From CAVPOO01 sp963707015 (GTDB lineage Bacteria; Pseudomonadota; Gammaproteobacteria; Thiohalobacterales; Thiohalobacteraceae), in NCBI GenBank assembly GCA_963707015.1, contig CAVPOO010000011.1, positions 1 to 46,311 on the forward strand: 46,311 bases of DNA. The letters run 5' to 3'. The position numbers and the translations under genes are program-made. Below, one piece after another: positions 40,116 to 46,311 of this stretch. The notes beneath the pieces are model-generated. The model saw nothing but the letters and a program-made list of their open reading frames with translations. It ran no database searches and was not told the origin of the DNA. Every line of letters begins with the position of its first letter. The stretch's first letter is position 1.

Positions 40116-41563
40116 CGTCTGGCAACCCGCAACACGAACAACAGGCTCACCAGCAACAGCAGTGACGTATCGCGCAGTGGCGCCTGCGCCGACAGGGTGC
40201 AGCCACCGCCGCTGCCGTTTCCGACGATGGCATCCGGGCCGCTGACCGCCCGATAGCGGGCCACGGCGATATCGCTGCCGGCGGCGGTCGCGGCGAAACC
40301 GGCCAGCACGATCCTGCCATCGGGTTGCAGCGTGATGGCCTGCGCGGCATCGGCGATGGCACCGATCGAGGTCAGCACGCTGCCGCCTGTGCCGAAGGTC
40401 GTATCCAGCGCACCGCTGCTCTCATAGCGCACCAGGGCGAACTGGTCGGCGCCGCCGTTGTTACTCAAACCGGACAGCAGGATCTTGCCGTCCGACTGTA
40501 TGGCGACGCCGCTGGCCAGATCATCCAGACCGCCGAGGTCCGTGATGACGCTGCCGGTGCCCGCCGCGCCAAAGGTCGTATCGGGGCTCCCGCTGACGAG
40601 CAGCCGCAGGGCCAGGAAATCCCGATCGCCGCCGCTGCGGGTCGAGCCCGCCAGCACGATCCGGCCGTTGCCCTGCAGCGCGATGCCGGTGGCGCGCTCA
40701 TTGCTCGACACGAAATCGATGATCACCCGGCCATTGTTGCCGAACACGGTGTCCAGCCCGCCGGTGGCCAGGTAGCGCACCACGGCGACATCCTCGTCGT
40801 TGTTGTTGTTGAAGGCGCTGCCCGCCAGGAGAATCCGGCCATCCGACTGCACGGCCATCGCCCGTGCGCGATCGAAAAAACCGGCGATGTCGGTCGTTAC
40901 CAGCCCGTCGCCGTCAAAGCCGGGGTCGAGCGTCCCGTCCGTGTCGTAGCGCGCCAGGGCGAAGTCCTCGTCGCCGCCGCTGGCGGTGAATCCGGCGAGG
41001 AGAATCCTGCCGTCGGACTGCAGGGCTATGGCGAAGGCGCCATCATCGGATCCCGGTGAGAAACCGGTCGTGACGATTCCGTTGATTCCAAAGCTCGTGT
41101 CCAGACTGCCATCGGTCTCGTAACGCACCAGCGCAAAATCAAAATCGGCGCCATTCCAGGACTGACCGCCAACCAGAATCTTCTGATCGGCCTGTATCGT
41201 TACCGCAAAGGCCGCGTCATCCACGCTCCCAATCGGTGTGGTGAGGATGCCATCGAGATCGAAATCCGTATCCAGAGACCCGTCAAAGTCATAGCGGGCC
41301 ACGGCGATGGCCGTGTTCGTACCGAGGCGACTCGAACCCGCGACGACAATCTTCCCATCGAGCTGGACGAGAACCGCCTCGCCGCGGTCTGCCGTATTCC
41401 CTAGATCCGTCAGGACGATCCCGTCACTGCTGAATGTCGTATCCAGATCCCCCGGGTCGACGGCGTATGCCGTCGCGCAGAGGCCGGAGCCCAGCAGCAG
41501 GCCCAGCAGCCGGCCCCAGCGGGGTGGTCCGCCAGCGGGTGTGTCGTGCGAAAGCGTATGCAT
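40112..41563 (-). CDS. Secreted delta-60 repeat protein with C-terminal sorting-type tail
   Basis: 483 residues. A signal peptide ends at about 35 (ATAYA). Seven repeats of about 50-60 residues follow, each with a core like DGRILLAG then DFALVRY then GSLDTTFG, the delta-60 (beta-propeller-like) repeat. The C-terminus has GGGC, then a hydrophobic helix (TSLLLLVSLLFVL), then the basic RVARR end. This is a tripartite Cys-containing sorting signal similar to the JDVT-CTERM/GlyGly-CTERM type, so it is probably processed and fixed at the cell surface. The stop comes from the repeat element downstream. Function unknown. Confidence 0.75.
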   Translation of the reverse strand: MHTLSHDTPAGGPPRWGRLLGLLLGSGLCATAYAVDPGDLDTTFSSDGIVLTDLGNTADRGEAVLVQLDGKIVVAGSSRLGTNTAIAVARYDFDGSLDTDFDLDGILTTPIGSVDDAAFAVTIQADQKILVGGQSWNGADFDFALVRYETDGSLDTSFGINGIVTTGFSPGSDDGAFAIALQSDGRILLAGFTASGGDEDFALARYDTDGTLDPGFDGDGLVTTDIAGFFDRARAMAVQSDGRILLAGSAFNNNNDEDVAVVRYLATGGLDTVFGNNGRVIIDFVSSNERATGIALQGNGRIVLAGSTRSGGDRDFLALRLLVSGSPDTTFGAAGTGSVITDLGGLDDLASGVAIQSDGKILLSGLSNNGGADQFALVRYESSGALDTTFGTGGSVLTSIGAIADAAQAITLQPDGRIVLAGFAATAAGSDIAVARYRAVSGPDAIVGNGSGGGCTLSAQAPLRDTSLLLLVSLLFVLRVARR

Positions 41564-41789
41564 CAGAAAGAATCCCCCAGAATTGTCTGATTTTCTAACG
41601 GCTGCGACCCTCCTGTCTTGATTCTTCCAGGCTGCGACTGTGACGCCGGTATCCGTCTCGGGCGCGACCGTCCGACGCTCATTTATACAGCGCGCGGGTG
41701 CGTTCTGTGTCGCGGTGCCGGGACCGGCCTCGGCACGGACTCACGGTCCGAACGTCGGCTGCCGGCGGCAACTCAGCCTGGCTGGCGGG

Positions 41790-42215
41790 CTAGCCCGGCA
41801 GGTTCGGGCAATTCGGCCGGGTGCAGTCGCCGTAGATGATCAGCGAGTGATGCCGGATATCGAACCCGGCCTTTTGCGCAACCTGTCTCTGGCATCGCTC
41901 GATGGTCTCGTCCACGAACTCGACGATCTCGCCGCACTGGTTGCAGACGATGTGGTCGTGATGTTTGCCGCGGTTGAGCTCGAAGACCGAGTGACCGCCT
42001 TCGAAGTGATGACGGGTGATGAGTCCCGCGGCCTCGAACTGGGTCAACACGCGATAGACCGTGGCGAGTCCGATATCATCGCCCGCATCGAGGAGTATCT
42101 TGTACACATCCTCGGCGCTGACATGCCTCGCCTCGTTGGCTTCCAGCAGTTCCAGAATACGCATGCGCGGCAGGGTTACCTTCAGACCAGCCTTTCTCAG
42201 ATCCTGTGATTCCAA
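41790..42215 (-). CDS. fur: Ferric uptake regulator Fur, TTG start
   Basis: 141 residues from the TTG at 42215, with GGGGAG six bases upstream; longer frames begin in the spacer without such a site. A winged helix (about 1-80, GLATVYRVLTQFEAAGL) is followed by the metal domain with HHDHIVC near 85-91. Structural zinc Cys pairs are at 91/94 (CNQC) and 131/136. It is the Fe(II)-dependent repressor of iron uptake genes. Divergent from bamE, the usual neighbour. Confidence 0.95.
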   Translation of the reverse strand: MESQDLRKAGLKVTLPRMRILELLEANEARHVSAEDVYKILLDAGDDIGLATVYRVLTQFEAAGLITRHHFEGGHSVFELNRGKHHDHIVCNQCGEIVEFVDETIERCQRQVAQKAGFDIRHHSLIIYGDCTRPNCPNLPG

Positions 42216-42240
42216 CAGCTGCTCCCCTCGATTGTGTGCG

Positions 42241-42269
42241 GTGAATTCCAGGCGGTGTTGCGCTATCAT
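42241..42269 (+). promoter_or_regulatory. Candidate promoter of bamE
   Basis: GTGAAT (42241-42246), 17 bases, TATCAT (42264-42269; five of six to the -10 consensus), with a predicted leader of about 29 bases before bamE. The -35 is weak. Confidence 0.4.
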
Positions 42270-42304
42270 CCGCGCGGTACGGATTTGACCGTTAATGGCG
42301 TCAC

Positions 42305-42766
42305 ATGCGAAAGCTTCTCATTTATTCCCTGTTGGGCGCAACCTTTGTCACCTGTGGGTGCAGCCCAAACGCGCACTTCCCTTTCGCCCACCGTATCGAC
42401 GTTCAGCAGGGCAATGTCCTCACCCAGGAGGCCGTCAATCAGCTCCGCCCGGGCATGTCGCAGCGCCAGGTCCGCTTCCTGCTGGGCACTCCGTTGCTCG
42501 CCGACCCGTTCCACGTGGACCGTTGGGATTACATCTATCTGATGAAACCGGGGAGGGGCAAATCCGAGGAGAAGCGCGTCAGCCTGTTTTTTGAGGAGGA
42601 CAAACTGACCCGGATCGAGGGGACGATGCGCCCCGGCGCGGAAGTCGAAGACGTTCAGGTATCGGCCAATGTCACGACCCTCACCGTGCCCCCGCAAAAG
42701 CGCAAGCCCCGTGGCTGGCTGACCCGCTTCTGGTACTGGCTGGGATTCGGCGGCGGCGACGGCTAG
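42305..42766 (+). CDS. bamE: Outer-membrane assembly lipoprotein BamE (SmpA/OmlA)
   Basis: 153 residues. A lipoprotein signal peptide has its modified Cys near residue 19 (VTCGCSPN). The family block is IDVQQGNVLTQEAVNQLRPGM then QVRFLLGTPLLADPFHVDRWDY, followed by YIYLMKPG. It is part of the BAM complex that inserts outer-membrane beta-barrels. The C-terminal tail (about 115-153) is rich in Pro, Lys and Trp, slightly longer than in E. coli. The stop TAG is in the CTAG that starts a Family A element. Confidence 0.94.
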   Translation: MRKLLIYSLLGATFVTCGCSPNAHFPFAHRIDVQQGNVLTQEAVNQLRPGMSQRQVRFLLGTPLLADPFHVDRWDYIYLMKPGRGKSEEKRVSLFFEEDKLTRIEGTMRPGAEVEDVQVSANVTTLTVPPQKRKPRGWLTRFWYWLGFGGGDG

Positions 42767-42943
42767 GAGCCTGTCGGACTGACGGATAGTATGGCCACGG
42801 AATCCACGGAAGTACACGGAAAAACTTCTAATGGGTGTTGGTTCTTTCCGTGTTTTTCCGTGGATTCCGTGGCTATAAATAAAAATGCCGGCACTCAGTT
42901 TAATTTGTCAGCATCCGTCATTATCAAGTTGAAAGCGTACTAG
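42763..42943. mobile_element. Family A hairpin element, copy 5
   Basis: Between the CTAG holding the bamE stop (42763-42766) and the CTAG shared with the next Family B element (42940-42943). Arms of three CACGGAA-type units at 42793-42822 and 42845-42873. The right edge GTTGAAAGCGTACTAG is the best preserved end of the family and, read in reverse, matches the left edge of copy 1 for about 30 bases. Confidence 0.75.
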
Positions 42944-43067
42944 CCCGCATTTCTCACCGGGATAGGCACCGCCTGATTACACACTGTCTTTTTCCTGATC
43001 TGCACTCTGTTCCTTACCTCAGTGCATTACGTAACTCTACCGCCGCCCGGTGAGAAATGCGGGCTAG
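42940..43067. mobile_element. Family B MITE-like element, complete copy 2
   Basis: 128 bases with 22-bp perfect inverted ends (CTAGCCCGCATTTCTCACC plus GGG at 42940-42961, complement at 43046-43067). The interior is unlike that of copy 1, so only the ends define the family. The right CTAG contains the stop codon of leftward rnfH. No coding capacity. Confidence 0.75.
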
Positions 43068-43375
43068 CCCCCGCCGCGCTTCATGGGCTTGCCCTCGGCG
43101 GCGCGCTGCTTGCGGACCTCCTTGGGATCGGCGATGAGCGGCCGGTAGATCTCGACCCGATCCCCGGGGTGCAGCACGGCGTCGGGCTTGTTCAGCTTGC
43201 CGAAAATGCCGACCTTGTTCCTGGCGAGATCGATCTCCGGAAAACGCTGCAGAATCCCCGAGTGTTCGATCGCCTCGCGCAGGGTGGTTCCGCGCGGCAC
43301 CTGCAGCGCGAGGACGACTTGCGCCTCGGGCCTGGCGTAGCAGACCTCGACGGCAATCTGGTCAGCGTTTTCCAT
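43064..43375 (-). CDS. rnfH: RnfH-family ubiquitin-like protein
   Basis: 103 residues from the ATG at 43375, overlapping the end of ratA by 14 bases. Beta-grasp (ubiquitin-like) fold of the UPF0125/RnfH family, with VEVCYARPEAQVVLALQV and the C-terminal block VGIFGKLNKPDAVLHPGDRVEIYRPL. The Lys/Arg tail (DPKEVRKQRAAEGKPM) is usual. Its role is unsettled; the ratA-rnfH pair is a conserved toxin-antitoxin-like locus in name only. The TAG stop is part of the Family B end. Confidence 0.92.
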   Translation of the reverse strand: MENADQIAVEVCYARPEAQVVLALQVPRGTTLREAIEHSGILQRFPEIDLARNKVGIFGKLNKPDAVLHPGDRVEIYRPLIADPKEVRKQRAAEGKPMKRGGG

Positions 43376-43802
43376 AGATCCCGATCGCCCGCTTGTGGAA
43401 CGAATCGACCAGGGTATTGGCGATCTGGCTGAAAATCGGCCCAACCACCATATCCAGCATGCGGCTGGCAAACTCGAATTCCAGATCGAGTGACACCTTG
43501 CACGCCGCATCGCCGAGCGGGTCGAAGCGCCAGTAACCATCCAGGCGCTGGAACGGACCCTCGACCAGGCGCATCTCGATCATCTTGTTGACCTGATGCC
43601 GGTTGTGCGTGGTAAAGGACTTCTCCACCCCCGCCTTGGAGATATCGATGGTCGCCTCGACATCATCCTCGCTACGCAGCCGCACATGCGCCCCGCTGCA
43701 CCAGGGCAGGAACTTGGGATAGGCCTCGATATCCGACACCAGCGCGAACATCTCGGCCGGTGTATAAGGCACCAACGCCGTCTTCTGGATACTGGTTGTC
43801 AT
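43362..43802 (-). CDS. ratA: RatA-type coenzyme Q-binding/START-domain protein
   Basis: 146 residues forming one START-like (polyketide cyclase/COQ10-type) domain. Hallmarks are ALVSDIEAYPKFLPWC near 20-35 and GPFQRLDGYWRF near 81-92. E. coli RatA was reported to interfere with ribosome association, whereas relatives bind ubiquinone; the role here is open. It is followed by and overlaps rnfH, and smpB lies nearby as in E. coli. Confidence 0.93.
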   Translation of the reverse strand: MTTSIQKTALVPYTPAEMFALVSDIEAYPKFLPWCSGAHVRLRSEDDVEATIDISKAGVEKSFTTHNRHQVNKMIEMRLVEGPFQRLDGYWRFDPLGDAACKVSLDLEFEFASRMLDMVVGPIFSQIANTLVDSFHKRAIGIYGKR

Positions 43803-43818
43803 CGAGACGCCAGCGGCG

Positions 43819-45207
43819 CTAAAACCCGGCCGCGTCCAGAATCAGGGGCAGAATCCCGGTGACATTCAGGAACACCAGTCCGATCGCGACCGGCGTGATG
43901 TACCTGACGAGGAAGCGCCACAGCGCATAGCCAATGCCGTCGCTCAACCCCAGCTCGCCGCGACTCGTGTCGCGCGACATCTTCCACGCCGCAAACACCG
44001 CAATCAGCAGGCCGCCCAGGGGCAGCATCACATTGGCGGTGAGATACTCGATCAGATCGAAGAAGGTCTTGTCGAACAGCGTGTAGTCCGCCCAGATGTT
44101 GAGCGAGAACAGCGAGCCGATGCCGAGCAGCCAGGCCGCGATGCCGGTCCAGGCCGCCGCCTTGACACGATTCATGCCGCGGTTTTCCACCAGCCAGGTC
44201 ACCGCCGGCTCGAGCAGGGAGATCGCCGAGGTCCAGGCCGCGAACACCAGCAGCACGAAGAACAGCGAGCCGAACCAGGTCCCGCCCGGCATCTGACCGA
44301 AGGCGATAGGCAGGGTCTTGAAGATCAGGCCCGGCCCCCCTTGCGGCTCCAGGTCATAGAAGAACACCAGCGGGAAGATCGCCAGCCCGGCGAGTATCGC
44401 CACCAGGGTATCCATCAGGGCCACGACGATCGTGGTGCGCGTAATCGAGGCGGTATGCGACAGATAGGACCCGTAGATCATGATGGCGCCCATGCCGAGG
44501 CTCAGGCTGAAGAAGGCCTGGCCCATGGCACTCAGCACCACATCGCGTGTGATCTTGCTGAAGTCCGGCTTGAAGAGGTAGTCCAGCGCCTCGGCGAAGC
44601 TCCCGGTATTCATCGCATAGCCGACCATCACCACCAGCAGCAGGAACAGCGCCGGCATCAGGAAACGCACCGCCTTCTCCAGCCCGCTCTTGACGCCGCG
44701 TGAGACCACAATGATGGTCATGACGATGAAAATGGTATGCCAGGCCAGCAGGCGCTCGGGATCCGCAATGAGGTTGTTGAAGATGCTGATCACACCCTCG
44801 GCGGTGGCGCCGGTAAACACGCCCGATCCCGTGCGGAAGATATAGGCGAGCGTCCAGCCCGCTACCACGCTGTAGAACGACAGGATCATGAAGCCGCCTG
44901 CCATGCCCATCCAGCCGAGATACTGCCAGGCGGGGCTGCAGCCCTCCTCCTGGGCCAGGGTGCGCATGGTGTTGAGAGGGCTCTGCCGGCCGCGACGCCC
45001 CAGCAGGATCTCGGCCATCATCACGGGGATGCCGATCAGCGCCACGCAGGCAAGATAGATCACCACGAAGGCGCCGCCGCCGCTCTCCCCGGTCAGATAG
45101 GGAAAACGCCAGATATTACCCAGCCCCACCGCCGAACCGGTTGCGGCAAGGATGAAGGCGAGTCGTGACGACCATTCGCCGTGAATCGAAGTGCGTCGAG
45201 CAGGCAT
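43819..45207 (-). CDS. Sodium-dependent transporter, NSS/SNF family
   Basis: 462 residues from the ATG at 45207 (AAGGGA five bases upstream). Typical N-terminus EWSSRLAFILAATGSAVGLGNIWRFPYL, containing the unwound helix 1 with the Na+ and substrate sites, and about 12 membrane helices (LeuT fold). It probably co-transports Na+ with an amino acid or related amine; the substrate cannot be read from the sequence. It is divergent from smpB. Confidence 0.9.
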   Translation of the reverse strand: MPARRTSIHGEWSSRLAFILAATGSAVGLGNIWRFPYLTGESGGGAFVVIYLACVALIGIPVMMAEILLGRRGRQSPLNTMRTLAQEEGCSPAWQYLGWMGMAGGFMILSFYSVVAGWTLAYIFRTGSGVFTGATAEGVISIFNNLIADPERLLAWHTIFIVMTIIVVSRGVKSGLEKAVRFLMPALFLLLVVMVGYAMNTGSFAEALDYLFKPDFSKITRDVVLSAMGQAFFSLSLGMGAIMIYGSYLSHTASITRTTIVVALMDTLVAILAGLAIFPLVFFYDLEPQGGPGLIFKTLPIAFGQMPGGTWFGSLFFVLLVFAAWTSAISLLEPAVTWLVENRGMNRVKAAAWTGIAAWLLGIGSLFSLNIWADYTLFDKTFFDLIEYLTANVMLPLGGLLIAVFAAWKMSRDTSRGELGLSDGIGYALWRFLVRYITPVAIGLVFLNVTGILPLILDAAGF

Positions 45208-45242
45208 GCTGTCCCTTCCCCGGGTCTGGCAGAATGGGCGCA

Positions 45243-45271
45243 ATTGTCAGCGAAAAGCGCCCGTAGCTCAA
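45243..45271 (-). promoter_or_regulatory. Candidate promoter of the NSS transporter
   Basis: Minus strand TTGAGC (45266-45271), 17 bases, GACAAT (45243-45248): four of six matches in each box, correct spacing, about 36 bases before the ATG. Confidence 0.4.
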
Positions 45272-45316
45272 CCATATGGGCAAATCTTCGTGCTACACGC
45301 TTCAGCCGCGCGCGCC

Positions 45317-45322
45317 TATAAT
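45317..45322 (+). promoter_or_regulatory. Perfect -10 box immediately before smpB
   Basis: TATAAT lies only six bases upstream of the smpB ATG (45329). A start seven bases downstream would fall on the A of that ATG, giving a leaderless mRNA. No good -35 is seen at 16-19 bases, and the bases before the ATG (GCGCCC) do not form a ribosome-binding site. Confidence 0.45.
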
Positions 45323-45328
45323 GCGCCC

Positions 45329-45808
45329 ATGGCCAAGAAACCCGCGAAGCAGACCAGCCCCGGCAGCACCATTGCGCTGAACAAACAGGCGCGCCACGAC
45401 TATTTCATCGAAGAGCGTTTCGAGGCGGGCCTGGCGCTCGAGGGCTGGGAGGTCAAGAGCCTGCGGGCCGGACGCGTACAGCTGAAGGAGAGCTACGTCC
45501 TGCTCAAGGACGCCGAGGCCTGGCTGTTCGGCGCGCACATCTCGGCCCTGACCACGGCCTCGACCCACATCAAGCCGGACCCCGTGCGCACCCGCAAGCT
45601 GCTGCTCAACCGGGGCGAACTGGACAAGCTGATCGGGGCCGTCGAGCGCCGTGGCTACACCCTGGTGCCGCTGGCCATGTACTGGAAAAAGGGCCGCGCC
45701 AAGCTCGAGATCGGCCTCGCCAAGGGCAAGAAGGAGTATGATAAACGCGCGGTCGCCAAGGAACGCGACTGGCAGCGGGAAAAGCAGCGGATCATGAAGA
45801 ACAGGTAG
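45329..45808 (+). CDS. smpB: SsrA-binding protein SmpB
   Basis: 159 residues, the family length. OB-fold core includes NKQARHDYFIEERFEAGLAL and GWEVKSLRAGRVQLKESYV, and the C-terminal basic tail (KKEYDKRAVAKERDWQREKQ) enters the ribosomal decoding centre. It works with tmRNA, encoded 160 bases downstream, to rescue stalled ribosomes. Confidence 0.97.
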   Translation: MAKKPAKQTSPGSTIALNKQARHDYFIEERFEAGLALEGWEVKSLRAGRVQLKESYVLLKDAEAWLFGAHISALTTASTHIKPDPVRTRKLLLNRGELDKLIGAVERRGYTLVPLAMYWKKGRAKLEIGLAKGKKEYDKRAVAKERDWQREKQRIMKNR

Positions 45809-45813
45809 AAAGG

Positions 45814-45924
45814 GCAGTATTCAGAAGCCAGGAGTCAGGAGTCAGAATTCAGGAGACAGAATACAGAATACGGGAGCCCCCGCCTGGCGGCCCCTCACTC
45901 CTAACTCCTCACTCCTCACTGCCC
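45814..45924. repeat. Imperfect inverted repeat of AGGAGTC units before ssrA
   Basis: The left side has CAGGAGTCAGGAGTCAG (from 45829) and the right side CACTCCTAACTCCTCACTCC (from 45896). The two sides are roughly complementary and both are edged by GGCAGT / ACTGCC, with a GC-rich middle. It is probably a dispersed intergenic repeat, unrelated to Families A and B, and could act as a hairpin terminator after smpB. Confidence 0.55.
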
Positions 45925-45929
45925 CCCCC

Positions 45930-45958
45930 TTGAACCCGCCCTGCACTGCCCCCATACT
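45930..45958 (+). promoter_or_regulatory. Promoter of ssrA (tmRNA)
   Basis: TTGAAC (45930-45935, four of six), 17-base spacer, CATACT (45953-45958, four of six). The predicted start is about 7-11 bases before or at the mature tmRNA 5' end. Confidence 0.6.
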
Positions 45959-45968
45959 AACGTGCCAT

Positions 45969-46311
45969 GGGGGCGACTTGGTTTCGACGTGGGTCGCAAA
46001 ACCTGAGGTGCATGCCGAGGGACAGATTACCTCGTAAATCCAGCTGTAACACATATAGTTGCCAACGACGACAACTACGCTTTAGCCGCTTAAAAACCGG
46101 TGTAAAGCCTTCGGCCCGGTGTGTGCCTGTACGCCCGGATCACCGGAGTCATCCCATACAGGATCGCGATGAGGCCTTTCCGGGGCTGACTCGTTAAAAC
46201 CTAACCGGAATCGCTGTCTGTTTTCCCTGCCCGTCGGGTAGCAGCCAGTTAAACTCAAAGGCGTGGACAAGCATGTAGAGCCGAGGGCGGAGGGCTTGCG
46301 GACGCGGGTTC
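45969..46311 (+). ncRNA. ssrA: Transfer-messenger RNA, cut by window end
   Basis: It begins GGGGGCGACTTGGTTTCGAC, the usual 5' end of the tRNA-like domain. The open reading frame (46062-46094) reads GCC AAC GAC GAC AAC TAC GCT TTA GCC GCT TAA, giving tag ANDDNYALAA, the standard gammaproteobacterial tag. The 3' part reaches the T-arm (GACGCGGGTTC); the last ~20 bases with CCA are beyond the window. It acts with SmpB in trans-translation. Confidence 0.95.

Noticed and set aside
41564..41789. Spacer between fur and the delta-60 gene considered for a small gene.
   Set aside because: Short frames only, with no ribosome-binding site or similarity. The fur stop lies in CTAGCCCGC, which matches nine bases of the Family B end, but the match does not continue, so it was not called a repeat.

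Overview
The window is chromosomal DNA of a GC-rich gammaproteobacterium. The gene orders fit a Chromatiales-like or Ectothiorhodospiraceae-like lineage, although no single gene fixes the genus. Evidence for the class: the rlmE-ftsH-glmM-tpiA-secG-tRNA-Leu-nuoA..N-tRNA-fMet block, the hrcA-grpE-dnaK-dnaJ-dapB-carA-carB-greA block, divergent fur/bamE, ratA-rnfH, smpB-ssrA, and a tmRNA tag reading ANDDNYALAA.

Left end (1-3.6 kb) is accessory-looking and AT-richer. It holds a leftward pair, a Cyc2-like monoheme cytochrome/outer-membrane porin fusion followed by a secreted PEGA-plus-SHOCT-like protein. It also holds a secreted protein made of Asp-Gln-Arg repeats and a remnant of an IS91-type transposase. 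It ends at an initiator tRNA-Met with a clear terminator; the rimP-nusA genes often found beyond this tRNA are not there. From 3.8 to 18.5 kb lies a complete 14-gene complex I operon (nuoA to nuoN, leftward), with a likely promoter just upstream of nuoA. From 18.8 to 24.4 kb come tRNA-Leu(GAG), secG, tpiA, glmM, ftsH and rlmE, all leftward; folP, usually between ftsH and glmM, is absent. yhbY runs divergently from rlmE. From 25.2 to 37 kb is a leftward series hrcA, grpE, dnaK, dnaJ, dapB, carA, carB, greA and a DUF4149 membrane protein. A CIRCE operator lies before hrcA and a sigma-32-like promoter before dnaK. From 37.1 to 46.3 kb are nadK and recN (rightward), a delta-60-repeat surface protein, fur/bamE, ratA-rnfH, an NSS-family transporter, smpB, and the tmRNA gene cut by the window edge.

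The most unusual structure is in the spacers of the right half. Two families of short MITE-like inverted-repeat elements occupy them. Family A has paired arms, each usually with three CACGGAA units. Family B has termini reading GGTGAGAAATGCGGGCTAG. Both are bounded by the tetranucleotide CTAG (or TTAG), and neighbouring elements share a single CTAG. The outer CTAG repeatedly is the TAG stop codon of the flanking gene (yhbY, bamE, rnfH, dnaJ, the delta-60 protein; TTAG for nadK). This suggests short non-autonomous elements that insert at YTAR sites made of stop codons, with nested and chained insertions. One copy fills the whole nadK-recN spacer and reaches into the recN start codon.

Several starts were moved from the longest reading frame because of ribosome-binding sites: TTG for rlmE, carA and fur; GTG for recN; internal ATG for the cytochrome-porin, nuoI, nuoG, nuoB and tpiA.
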